Assembly (NCBI GenBank): GCA_029379385.1
Contig: CM055609.1
Location: 6,944,001 to 7,008,000, forward strand
Length of the DNA: 64,000 nucleotides
Reading direction: 5' to 3'
Source: Quillaja saponaria
Lineage: Eukaryota; Streptophyta; Magnoliopsida; Fabales; Quillajaceae
Of this stretch, positions 12,379 through 24,237 are shown in pieces (positions within the stretch are counted from its first letter, which is position 1; the number at the start of each line of letters is the position of its first letter). A program made the translations under genes and the position numbers. The notes under the pieces are model-generated. The model was given only the letters and a program-made list of their open reading frames with translations. It was not told the origin of the DNA and made no database searches.

Positions 12379-13798
12379 TTACATGAAATCATAATTAACA
12401 TCCAAAAAATCAGCTGGGATTTCAAATTTTAACAAGTCAATGTTGCTGCTACCATAGCTATCCCTCTCATCCTCTGTGCTGCTGCTTCCATTGATATAAG
12501 TTGAATTTGAATTCAATGGCGTAGGACTTGAAGATGGAGTTGATAAAACTGAAGCGAAGCTGAAATTTTGGTTACTGTTATTGGAATAGAAATTTGAAGT
12601 TTCAGAGAGTGGATTGTCAATGAGATTTTGTTCAGACCCATAATTGTAATAATCATAACTTGGTAGAGGCATATAGCAATCTTGGGTTGAAGTTGAAGTA
12701 GCTGCTGCAGGAATTCCATTTCCATTTCCAATTCCATTGGTTTGCCAACAATTTTGGGAGGTGAAATTGGATGGGTATGGGTGATCTACATTGTTTGGTT
12801 CAACAAATTGCTCTGTTTCACTTAAAGGGTATGAAACACAAGCTGTAGTAGGTGGTACTGGAGCTTCTTGAATTTGGTCAGCTTGGGCTAATTCTGGGAT
12901 TTGATTATGAAAAAAGTGGGAATTGGGTGCAGCTGATAGCTCATTTTCTTGACCAATATTTTGGATATTGCAGCTGTTGAAGTTTGGGTTTTGTCTTTGT
13001 GAAATGAGAGAAGTGGCAAGTCTAAGAAGTTCTGGGTTATAATTCGCCAAAGCAGGTTGCATACCTGCAGCAAGCAACCCCTGAATGTTGATTTGTGATG
13101 AATTGTAAAGCGATGAGCTTAGAATTTGAGAAAGGTCAAGAAGATCAAGTCTTGGATTGTGTGTTACAGGATCAATTCCCATTCTTAAAAGCCTTTTTCT
13201 AATGTGGGTGTTCCAGTAATTCTTGATCTCATTGTCTGTTCTTCCAGGCAATCGAGCAGCAATAGCAGACCACCTAAACAAACAAACATATAATTAATGC
13301 CAACGTCTATAAACTAAAAAATAATCTTTTTTAACCCAAATGAATGGTATCATGTATCTTACTTGTTTCCCAATATACTATGAAGCTGAATAATTGTCTC
13401 CTCCTCTTCAAACGAAAACCGGCCTCGCTTAATGTCCGGCCTCAGATAGTTTGTCCAACGAAGACGACAACTCTTTCCGCATCTTTGTAACCCTGAAAAT
13501 ACAGAGCAAAACATCTCAACGACCCGAAAAAATAGTCTAAACTAACTCAATGTGGGACACGTCAACTCCACTCATCACAATACAACACAACATGAGACTT
13601 TACAAAACCCTTGAAGAAGCTCGTAGAAGAAGAAGAAGAAGAAAAGGAGTAAGAAATATATTTACCAGCATTCTTGGGAAGTGTTCTCCAATTTCCATAG
13701 CCATGCTTTTGAATATAATCAATGAGTTTTTGATCTTCTTCAGGAGTCCATGGACCTTTCTTGAGGCCACTTTTGTCACAACAAGGTGCTCTTCCCAT
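12379..13798 (-). CDS. R2R3-MYB transcription factor, subgroup 11 (MYB41/74/102-like)
   Basis: Three exons on the minus strand: 13798-13666 (133 nt), 13492-13363 (130 nt) and 13273-12379 (895 nt), giving 385 residues. The 133/130 nt first exons and the splice positions are typical of plant R2R3-MYBs. The N-terminus begins [21 protein letters not shown]2 (about 14-62) carries its regularly spaced Trp residues, and R3 (about 67-112) has the usual aromatic-for-Trp start. The sequence after R3 ([20 protein letters not shown]) and a later [11 protein letters not shown] motif point to subgroup 11. Members of that subgroup act in the nucleus in drought, salt, ABA, wounding and suberin/cuticle responses. 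The C-terminal half is rich in Ser, Asn and Gln and probably activates transcription. A TATA-like element and an ABRE-like ACGTGTC lie upstream, consistent with stress induction. The paralogue within the subgroup cannot be fixed from sequence alone. Confidence 0.95.
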
Positions 13799-13884
13799 GG
13801 CTGATGATCAGTGATGATAGTATTAGTTTCTGGTTGAAGGTTTTTGAGAGAAAAAGAGAGAAGGAAGAAGTGAATGAAGTTGTA

Positions 13885-13995
13885 GGGTCCGTATAGGGAC
13901 GTACTTGTATAAATAGGAAATTAGAGAGAGAGAGAGAGAGGAAGTCAAATGGATTCGGTGCCGTCCTCTGTTTATCTTTTATGGGTACGTGTCCC
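13885..13995 (-). promoter_or_regulatory. Proximal promoter of the MYB gene: TATA box, GA tract, ABRE-like site
   Basis: Read on the minus strand, a TATA-like CTATTTATAC lies near 13908-13917, about 110-120 bp before the MYB ATG. A GA/CT microsatellite follows at about 13924-13941. An ABRE-like ACGTGTC is at 13987-13993 on the plus strand. The spacing fits a plant core promoter with a bZIP site about 190 bp upstream of the start codon. The strings are directly visible; their function is inferred. Confidence 0.5.
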
Positions 13996-14215
13996 TTCTC
14001 CTTTGAGAAACTGTTTGCCATATTGTAAATAAATCAATTAGTTTAAAAATGATGAGTCAAAGCTAGCTATCACTTTCCGGCGGGAGTGTGATTCCTGGCT
14101 TTCTGGATTTCTTTCATATTACAACATTAGCTGTAATCAACAACTAATGTGCCACGTAACCCCTAATTTAAAACATTCAGGGACTTTTTCTTTTCTTTAT
14201 GTGCATGGCTTAATT

Positions 14216-14245
14216 GCTAACTAGCTAACTAGCTAACTAGCTAGC
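14216..14245. repeat. Short tandem repeat, unit CTAACTAG
   Basis: Just over three copies of an 8-bp unit (CTAACTAG, equivalently AACTAGCT), about 420 bp upstream of the MYB start. A simple minisatellite with no assigned function. Confidence 0.8.
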
Positions 14246-14732
14246 TTGGCTTTTTCTTCCAATAATACTCTTCTTTTTCTAATGTGAAAAGACATGGTTG
14301 TCCAGCTGATCATATACATATATATAACCATATGTGGATGATTCTTCAAAGGGTAATTTGGGCATATAAGAAATGTTATTGTGTGTGAGTGTAATAAATG
14401 GTGAGGGGATTGACATTTGAGGAGGGAGGAGCATTTAATTCAAGATGATAATAATAGAGTTTGGTGTTTGCCGAAATTTATAAATAATAATAATAATATA
14501 ATAGGAAACAACATTTATTGTTGTTCTATGCATCATGCATTACGAGCATGATAGTGATGAAGAAAAAAAGGGTGTGTCAATTTCTTATTTATTAATAAAT
14601 TTCAAGATAAGACTTGCAGAGCTTTTAATTTTCAAATGTTGTCTTTTTCTATCAATTTTTTTATTTTTGTATATGATACACAACTTATCAAAATAATTAT
14701 GAAATTAAGAGGACTAATTGTGTTATTAATAG

Positions 14733-15290
14733 CTTTTTGGAAGAAATTTTATGCATGGTTTAGTCAACAAAATATTATTAGTCAATCAATCAGTTTTCAA
14801 GTAATTAATTCACTACTATTCTAGAGAGGAAAAAAAAAGAATTATTATTTTCTTCAATTTGATTCATCTAAAGGCTCATTAAACATTAATTTGTTCATAA
14901 CATTGAATATACAAAACTAACTGAATAGTGTTATATTAACACACCATCCTTCTACTATTCTTTATCAATGCTTAGTTGTAAACATTATTTAATTAAACTC
15001 TTATCAATCTCTCTCTCTCTAATTAAATTTTTTGGAAGAAATTTCATGCATGGTTTAGTCAACAAACATTACTAATCAATCAATCTGTTTTCAAGTAATT
15101 AATTCATATATTTCAATTAATTGATTCATCGGTTAAAAAACTCATTAAAAATATTAACTCATTAAAAATATTAACTTATTTACTGGATAGTCTTATATTA
15201 ATATACCATTCATCTATGTTCATTTAACAATGCTTAATTGAAAACATGATTTAATTAAACCCCCATCAGTCTCTCTCCCTATTAAATTGT
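14733..15290 (+). repeat. Diverged tandem duplication, about 295-bp period
   Basis: The segment beginning TTTGGAAGAAATTTTATGCA near 14736 recurs at 15031 as TTTGGAAGAAATTTCATGCA. Matching blocks follow in the same order: GGTTTAGTCAACAAA, TCAAGTAATTAATTCA, a GATTCATC block, an AATGCTTA block and a CTCTCTC tract. The second copy has small insertions and deletions. This is an old direct duplication about 0.9-1.5 kb upstream of the MYB gene. Confidence 0.75.
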
Positions 15291-16143
15291 TGTCGGGAAA
15301 ACATATTTCAAAATTTTCAAGTAGACTAAGAACAGTAATATTGTGTGCTTTATACACCCTAAGCTTCCTATGATTCAAAATCTAAGGCCTAATAAATTAG
15401 AAGTCTAGCATGAGTATCCAATCACAAATCACATACAATTTTTTCTTTGTCAACCACCGACCTTTCACCTCAAGATTAGCCCCTAGCTTAGACCTTCACC
15501 AATTAATTTTCCATTTGAGTCCATTATATTGTACCCTTTTTCTCTTGGGTCAATTAATTAACCATAAATGTTATGCTCTTAATTATATTATTATTAAATT
15601 CACTTAATTGGCAACTGATACAAATCGTTCAGAATTTATCGATTCCCTCCACTTTCGAGTAATGTTTTTGGAGTATAAACGAAAATATTATCATTCCCTT
15701 TCTCCCTGCCTAGTAATTAGCCTAAGTTGGGATTTGGCCGGAATTACAGCTAAGTAAACTAAATGTATGGTTTTGTTGAGTAATATATATACTAATTAGC
15801 AAAGCAAACAACAAATTACAGGTCAAAGATGAAAAACTCAAAAAACTTATGCTCTTTAGTGGACACTAAGACACGTAGAACAAATGGACAACAATATTAG
15901 GCAGCAGCAAATATATATAGCATGAATTTTATGTCAAACTTGGCAAAACGCCATAAAGCCATAAAGAACACGAGAGAAAGTGTTTTATGGCCTTTTCGAT
16001 CAAAGCTGGTGTATATATATTATATGCCTATTTAGATTAATAAAATTTCAGAAACAAAACCAAAAAAGATGTGCTGGCAGAATAGCTATGGCTCTGGGGC
16101 AATCAGCCGAGCCGACAACATTAGCTTCCAAAAAAAAACAGCT

Positions 16144-16346
16144 CACGTGACATTTTCTTTAAAATGGCATCATCGTACATTCATATTTTTAATGCATGAC
16201 GATCTCCCATGCATATATATGTACGAACAAACCAACGCCCCCTAAATCTCTTCCTCAATAATTTTTTTTTTTTTTGGGTTTGATTACGTGGAAACTTAAC
16301 CAAAAACGTGGCCTTATGTTAGACGCTTACTTTACCGAAGTGGGGA
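16144..16346. promoter_or_regulatory. Cluster of ACGT-core (ABRE/G-box-like) motifs
   Basis: Within about 200 bp there are CACGTG (16144-16149), TACGTGG (about 16285), ACGTGGC (16306-16312, a canonical ABRE core) and CCACGTCA (about 16336-16346). All sit in AT-rich DNA about 2.3-2.6 kb upstream of the minus-strand MYB start. Clustered ABREs are typical of ABA-responsive enhancers. The motifs are visible; enhancer function and target are inferred. Confidence 0.35.
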
Positions 16347-18809
16347 CCACGTCATTCAAGAGAAGAAAAAAAATTCAACACATTAACCAATTAAAACACT
16401 GCCACATTACCAAATATGACGTTTAATGTTGTGCAGCGTCGTAATCTCAGAACATGAATAAAAAATAATAATAATCTGAAAATTATTAGTAAATACTTAA
16501 TTGACTAATCAGTCTCTGATGTGAATTTGGCGTTAACCTAAAGATTCATTAACGTTAAATTTTACTTGCCAAATCTAATAGTTTATTACAGAAAATGTCA
16601 AACAAGATAAGATTATTTCAAATTTTTTTTACTGTCCTGGTCGGGATACCCGCAATTTTGATGTCGATGTTATTTTTTATAAGAAAAAAAGTGAATTAAC
16701 GTGAAATTACTATTGGTTAACATTCAAAGATTGTACTAAATAGATAGGGTCAAACATTATTTTAAGCAACTACTGAGATTTCCCTAGATATGTTTCAATT
16801 TCCTTTGTCTCTGTTGCCTCTTGTTAGGGATAACAGACGTTTGTCTTTACCAACCTTGAACCTTTCACTGTACACACTGCTTTTTAGTTGATAGATAGCT
16901 TGAATGCCCTTCTCACTTCCACTAATTAATTTCTTTATACAAGTTTTTAGTTGTCTCTTAAGTATTGCTAACACTATATGATTAATTAAAGATTAAGACC
17001 ACGGACACAATGCTCTTTATCGCGGAGACACACTCATTTCATATAATAAGTGGAAATTGCTAATTATGGATTATTGAGAACAATTTGTGATTAAACTAAT
17101 AGATTGCTTACATCTCATACTTGAAATAGTAACCACTTGTCCAAAAAACTAAGGCTTTCTTGTCTATGATTGATTAAACATAACAAGTTGAAGTTGTCTA
17201 CGTGTTAATTATCATTGACCTCATAAATTTGGTAGACTGTCAACAAAATTTGTAGTTATTTTTTTGTTGTGAGCTGTTCGATTTCTCCAACAAACCTTGA
17301 ATATTAAGTCAGTTTAGTTTATTTGTTTCAAGGACATTTCATTTATTTAACATTAGCTTAACACTATTTCTAGATACGAGATCCAAAGCTTGTGTGGATG
17401 GAGTGCCGATTCTTACTATTTTAAGGAAAAACATGCACATTTTTTATTATTGTTATACTAATCTTATAGTTCTATTGGTACGTATAGCATATCCAGTCTA
17501 CATGAATTAATACTTTAATGAAGAAAAAACACCTGGCCCTAAATGGACATCCAGAACTTTCCCTAGAAATTAGGGTTTTTCTTTTTTGTTTTTTTGTTTT
17601 TAATTTACTCTAAAAATGAAATCTGAGACACGTTGGGTGATCTTATGAGAAAATAAAGTGCAGTTTCTAAGAATTGTGATGGATAAGATGAAATCAGATT
17701 CACGAGACTGAAACGTGTCCAAAGGATATTGGTTATGTGCTGAAAGATGGGGTGCATTATTGTATTAAAAGGACTACTGCAATAAACTTGCTTGACTTGG
17801 CATATAATATGGACCAATGACATTTTGACACATTGACAGCAGCAAGAAGTAACCTAAAGATCATGCTAGAATCATGGTTAGTTGCCACATGAACTCAGAT
17901 AAGGCTTACAACTAATTTCATCATGAAAGAAAAAAATGAAATCGCTTTTAGTTGGTGTAAAATAGAGCTAATTAAAGAAACTAATCCAATATCTTAAAAC
18001 TCTCAGATTTTCGAATAGCGGTAGAATTGGGCTGAGCTGAACTAAAGAAAATCGAGCTTTGGTTAGCTATGGCTCTAGAGAAAGATCACCTACTTGGGCT
18101 TTGCATGCAAGCCTAAAAGCCTAGCTTTATAGTTATGACTCAGGCTTGGCTTATTTGGTGACGAGCACGAGAAGAGCCCAAGTATTGGGCAGTTGGACTT
18201 GACCCGAAACTGAGTTAAGTACCAGGATCTCCTTTGCTCAGTGCTTGCGTTTGAATCAGAATCATGTCAAAAGCAAAAACAGTTGGACAATTGGTGCCCC
18301 GTTCCCTAAGGATTTGGTATCTACAAGTTTCCAAATTCCAAACTCTTTCTTATGGGTAAGCCACAAGAGACCTATAAGAAGTCTAGCCACATTTTTGAAC
18401 TAAAGAGAAATCTAAGAAATGCATCAGGATTCAGGAATTTGTATGATCTGTTCTCAATCCCTAGTTTAACAAGCCAACAATTTGATCTCCAGAATCCAGA
18501 CTACTTAGTTTAAGCTACATTCGTTTTTCCTACATAGTATTAAGTTCTGTACCATGAAAACGTTTCATTATCTCCTATCTTTCACCAACCAAACTAGGAA
18601 CTGGTAAATGAACAAAGGAAGAAAAGTTGATTTTCGGTGGAATAAAGGAACACGAGTCTAATATCATATGATTTCTTTAAAATGTGACTATTTCAATTGA
18701 GCTAAATAAACATGCCAAAAAGAATTGAATCATGTAAAAAAGAAAAAGGAAAGATACTGCATACCATCAAACAGTAGATGATCTATGAGAGATCATCTCC
18801 AGAATCTGA

Positions 18810-21800
18810 TCATGTAAGTTTCCCATTTGTAACAAGGACTCCACCTGATGGGAATATAATCCGCCGGCTATCTTGGTCTGCTGCAAGATCAACATCACTC
18901 CCGTTCCAGTCAGTAACCTGATTAATTGGAAATTCTCTCTTAAGGAAGATGACCTGGAAAATTGTTACTGAAAATTAAGCAGGAATTGTTGCAAATATGA
19001 TTCAAAATAATAATTCATCACGCACATAGCATATCTCCCTTTTCCCCTGTGGCTAAGGCATATGTCGTGTATTCCAATGTTACAAGAGTAGCCCGGAAAG
19101 GAAAAGAACGGAGAGAGAGAAAAGTACCCTTATTTTCAAAATATTCTGAAAGGAACTTGGAAAATCAAAGGCAAAAATAACCAAGAAAAACAGTTGAAGT
19201 GGTTCCACATGCACAAAAGAAAGGGGATCTCAAACACAATTCAGCATGTCACTAAAAGGACTTTTGCCACAAAGAAATCCACGAAGAATATACATGACAA
19301 TATAGGATATATGTAGCTGAAATATGTAAAATCAGCTAAAGCAACTAAGTCAGGTCAAATAGTATGATAAACAGCCTTTTAAACATCTGATTCACATCAG
19401 AGGATATTAACTGAACACCAACATGAATTGCTACACGAATTAAATGCCATCTTGCTGGGAAAGTAAAATCAGATGTACTACTCAAAATTTAGTTGTCAGT
19501 ACTAAATAATGCCATGGTTGACACTTAGATCCACTTCCACAAATTTTATTTTTTTTACAATGGGCAGCACAGTCAAACTACATAAAACATTGTATCTCAT
19601 TTAACCAATGAGTCAATGGCAAGGAACACCAAAAATTCAGAGCAGAGACAAGACCAAAAATTATGAAAATTCAAAAATTACCAACTGAGAACTGCATACC
19701 TTTCCTCCTGCTTCATGCACGCAGATCATACCAACAGCATGGTCCCAGGCCTATACAAGATGGAGTGAATGAAGTCACCCTACACAAACATTTCTATTCA
19801 ATGTTCATTACGAACTAATCCACTACCTTTATAATCTTCTTAGCTCTTGATCGTTGAATGAAAACAGATGCCCTGCCCAAGGCCACCATAAAATACTTGC
19901 ATAAACTGCAAAAGAAAAAAGAAATAAATAAATAAACGAATATATAACCAAAACAAGCCTTAAACAATGTAACTATAGAAACAATCTACAAATTGTCGAA
20001 CTCTCAAATAGAGGCCTCAAAATAAGCACATGGGCATGGATATAAACGCTCATTTAGAAACATGGCAAGGGAAAAAGTTGGTTGGAAAGCAAAGAGCAGA
20101 TAGGCTTCTGATTGCTAGTAAAGTCAACATGGTAAAAATCAAAGTTTTGGATGCAAGCAGGAAAGTAAGCATGTCTGATACTGCTGACAAAAGAAAAGTA
20201 AACGAAAGAAAGTAAACCTTCCACAACATGCAGGTAAAAGAAGAATTTGGTTGGCCTCTACACTATCCATGTTAGTTGTTGCCTTAAATGAGGCAGAGAG
20301 TGGAAGTGAATCCCATGTTTGACTCTCTGGAATACAAAAGCGTGCTTCACGTATCAACTGACACTCATCAACAACGCATCTGGTCCAAACACCAGAAACT
20401 TTGGATGAGCTATTTGGCGTATACCAGAACCTTTTTGTCCATGTTCCACAGCCTACATGAGCAAACATTAGGGTCCCTGATCCAGATGGATTGTCATGAA
20501 ACTCCTGGACTTCAGGGGTCAATTTCTTGGACGAATCTTCGTGCCAGTTAGGGCAGCCCATAACACCTAGTACAATCTCTCCATCAACTACAAGAGCCAA
20601 ACCTACCTGCAAATTTTAAGGAAACCCTTAAACCAGAAATAGTTAATTACAGTAAGATACCATATGACACAAAAGCCCCCTCTAAGGAAACCATTGAAAA
20701 ATATAATTTGTAACTTTCCACAGGAACTTTGATTCTGGTAAATATTGCACATGGAATTCCCTATATAAATTTTACAGAAGCATAAAGGAAGCTCTTCTGG
20801 AAGAAGCCTAAACATCTTTTTTTGTGATTTTTATTCATTTAGGATTGGAGGAGCACATACTAACTGCCCATGTTCCTTAAAATAGAAAGAATTTCAGAAA
20901 ACAAATATTAAGAAGGTGTTCTTCCAGATGGGCATATCATAATACTGGCAGGTAATATTTGAGAACAGTTCAATTTTTTATCTACGAAAGAGTACTATCC
21001 GCATAATCTCTACAATTATTTATTTATTTTTTTAATAATCTCGAGAGATGCTATTTTGAATAGTTCTTTTATATCTGGTGTGAAGCAGAGTAAATGAATT
21101 AGCTAACAAGGAAGAGATGATGCACTTTATGAAGTTCCATGGAGGCACTTCTTTTCATAGAATAGTACACGGGTTTCAAACAGTGTTTTGATACATAAAT
21201 AACTAGTCTCCAGAATGACTTCAACTCTTGATATAAAGTCTTTTATAGAGTAAAAATACAGAGAGGCACAAGTTATAACCTTAAATTGTTTAAATAATCT
21301 TAGTAGTTCTAATCATAATAGAGCTTTTACCCTAGAATGGAAAAGGAACTCATGGAAATGTCTCATGCTCACATGCCCATTCAGGAAAGTATTCCCAAAA
21401 ACACTTTGAAGGTGCCATTTCCAGTGCACTTTGACCTCATTATGGACAGCTTCTTATGAATACCCACTCCCAATTAGAACAAGTGCCTTAAATTCTTATG
21501 TGTTAGACTAATAGAGAAGCTAGTTCTTATCAACCTATTTTGAAGAAAGAAACTCAAAATGTGTTTTAATATAAGGTGCTAATTGAAAAGGCAAATAAGA
21601 TATTTACAGCCAGTACTTTGTATCACACTTATATAAAGGCTTTGCAATCTTTCAAAGTTGTATATACATACAAGCCCTAAGTTGTATGATAGTTGAGGCA
21701 TTCTTTTGTTAGGCCCTACATGAAAAAAGTGATTTTTCAATGATGCTTTAAACATGATTTCAAAAAGTTAAGGTGTGCTGACCCTTTATGAAGCTGCTTG

Positions 21801-24237
21801 AAATGGAAAGAGCTTTGTTAGAAGGACTTGCTAGTATTCTTATGTTATACAGCCACATACAATTATACAAAATTACATGTATAGGTATCAGTCTTTGATT
21901 TTATTAAGATGTACATTCAGTGGCACACTTCCTATAAGTCCCTTGTTGTATTAACTCATATAATAAAATGTAGTCTAACAGATATTTAAAAAACTTGAAG
22001 CAAATTTATTAAGACTTACCACATATAAGGCTTCAATACCTTTAAGAAATCCCCGTGTGCCATCAATTGGATCCAGCACCTGCATTATTTTAATTGGATC
22101 AATAGATGTTTTGATGAAAAGAAAATTCCAACCACAGAAAGAAAAGTTGCAATTGTTGCAAGCACACCCACATACACACCCAAAGAAAAACAACTAAGGC
22201 CCATAGCCACATAAAAGGATATTATCGAAAATCTTGAATTTGTAACAAATTAAGGGTACCGATCAACCTCTAGCATCATGCAAGTTTCCGTTTCCATTTC
22301 CATAAGAATGTTTTCAACATCAATGAGAATCTGACACATTATAGAAAGCTGAAACCTAGAACATGTTTTAACTTTTGCCACTGCCTCAAATCTTCTATTC
22401 AATTTACTCAGTTATATACCTACCCAATATGTGGCCGGCTTAGTTCCAAACGCATAAGCATCTTCTCCCCCCCGATCAATTGCTTCCATTACCTCATCTT
22501 GCGTCAATACTTTATTTTCGCATCTTGTTTTATCATTTACCACATTTGCCACAGAATCGGCTAAATTGTTTGAACGAAGAAAAGCTGAGTCCTCTTCCGC
22601 AACCAAAGGAATAGAAGGAAACAGCTTACCCAATTCTGCAACCAGGATCACAAAGGAATATAAGCATACATTGATCTACCAAAAAACTAAAAAATAATAG
22701 CTATTATTTTAGAAAAAAATTATTTGGTTTCAGGATAGATGGCCAGTGATTTTTTGTAATTTGTCCAACGTCCATTGCTAAGCAGTAATAGAGACCAGCA
22801 GCAAATGATTTGGATAATCCCAGTTCAAACGAGTAAATGGTGAAATAGATAAAGCTTCTTTGAAGATTACATTCACTAAATATTGCTCCACGAATCACCA
22901 TTTACTGTTGGTCCTGAAAATCCATGGTGTATGCTTCACAGAGAGTTCTATCTAGAGACATACTCACTTTAGAACTATTACAATGAAAGTATGAAATGCA
23001 GTAGTTTATGCTTTTGGATTAAAAAAAAAAAAAAAAAAAGCCATCAACTGTATCATAAGTAAGACTGAAATTGAGAAGTTGGGATTACGTGATTTGTTAA
23101 TAATCACTAGTTTAATGCTTGCCAAGACAACCAGAGGACCAGGAGCAAACTTGCAATTAACTACGTTATAAACCAATTCCTACTTTATCACATTGGTTAT
23201 TCCTCCAGAATATCTTTCATTTCATCAAAATTTTAGAATGTCTCAGCTGATCTCTAAATGAGCTAAACAACATATGGAGAAATACCACTTGACCAACTTA
23301 TGTTCATCATAGTAATTGTAATCCACAATATCTTCATCAATATTTTAAAATTTAGAATATAGCCCAGAATCAAAAGGGAGCTAAAATTTGAAAAGATCAA
23401 TGAGTTGATTCGATCTCTTTAACTCAAAATTTACATAAATAACACATGTTTGTGGAGAACTGAGTTAGAAAAGCACAAGGGTTGGGGACTGGAGAGTGCT
23501 TGTTGAGGACCAAAGTCCTTAATGTATCTGAGAATGCCCATTACCCAAACTGACCAGAGCCTGAACTCCAAAATCTGCAACTGTGACTGGTGTCTGGTCA
23601 ATCTTTTCAAGAATCCGTCCATCTGATGAGAATGAAGACAACTTCACCTGCAAATCAATCAAAAACAAAGAAAGAAAAAATCCAATGCTTTATTAATACA
23701 TAAAAGATTCAGTGGACAAATAATCTCAATCCTATAAACAGTACAGTAATTACGATTTATATTTCAATGAAGTGGCACAATTTCAAGCGAACTAAGATTC
23801 AGAGCAGGAAAATCCAAGACGTGTAGTGAGTACTCAGTAATTACGATTCAAAATTGCTGAATCATTTTCATTTATTGTACTTTCATGGCAACCAAACAGA
23901 ACAATATACTCAAAAAAAGAAGGAAAATGAGTAAAGAAATTACATCAACACAAAGACGACAAGCTCTCTCCACCACATCCAAAGCTGCTTCAAGCTCTCT
24001 GTAATATTTTGCATCCTGATTTAGAAAAGGCATACTCGACCTAGTGTTGGGAGAAAACAGTGTCAGAGTCACAAATTTTCAGGTTTTGTTAACAAAGAAA
24101 GGGTTTCAACAGAAGTCAAGAAATGAGACAAGAGACCTTACGTTCAGGGATCGTGTGCAACATCGCGACGTAATAGAACGGCGAGTGTGAGTGAACCGAA
24201 CGGTGGAGATATGCGAAGCTGAGCGGAGCAGATCCAT
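18810..24237 (-). CDS. PAP (3'(2'),5'-bisphosphate) phosphatase, mitochondrial HAL2-like, IMPase superfamily
   Basis: Nine exons on the minus strand: 24237-24137, 24040-23944, 23647-23545, 22635-22424, 22079-22020, 20606-20218, 19905-19827, 19750-19700 and 18917-18810. Together they give 1200 nt and 399 residues. Inositol-monophosphatase-fold motifs are visible: PVTVADFG (exon 3), the metal-binding VAEEDS (112-117), DPIDGT (174-179) and AWDHAVG (348-354). The family dephosphorylates 3'-phosphoadenosine 5'-phosphate to AMP, removing an inhibitor of sulfotransferases and exoribonucleases. The N-terminus is rich in Arg and Ser and lacks acidic residues after position 2, which fits organelle import. 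From memory, the closest Arabidopsis protein is the putative mitochondrial PAP-specific phosphatase. Two oddities: the last exon stops at TGA 18812-18810, while a homologous-looking tail (HDQILEMIS) continues in another frame; and a second acceptor at 18953/18954 would add 12 in-frame codons. Confidence 0.9.

Larger units (their letters stand above)
13996..18809. other. Intergenic region between the MYB and PAP phosphatase genes
   Basis: About 4.8 kb of AT-rich DNA. It contains a short CTAACTAG tandem at 14216-14245, a direct duplication of about 295 bp (14733-15290), an ACGT-motif cluster at 16144-16346 and a poly-T run at 16262-16275. The short open frames (14636-14824, 15410-15607, 17605-17823) have no domain support. 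The end nearest the phosphatase gene probably holds its 3' UTR. Confidence 0.55.

Noticed and set aside
20030..20215. Small plus-strand frame near PAP phosphatase exon 6
   Set aside because: It lies mostly in intron 6 and has no domain; the exon on the minus strand explains the open reading.
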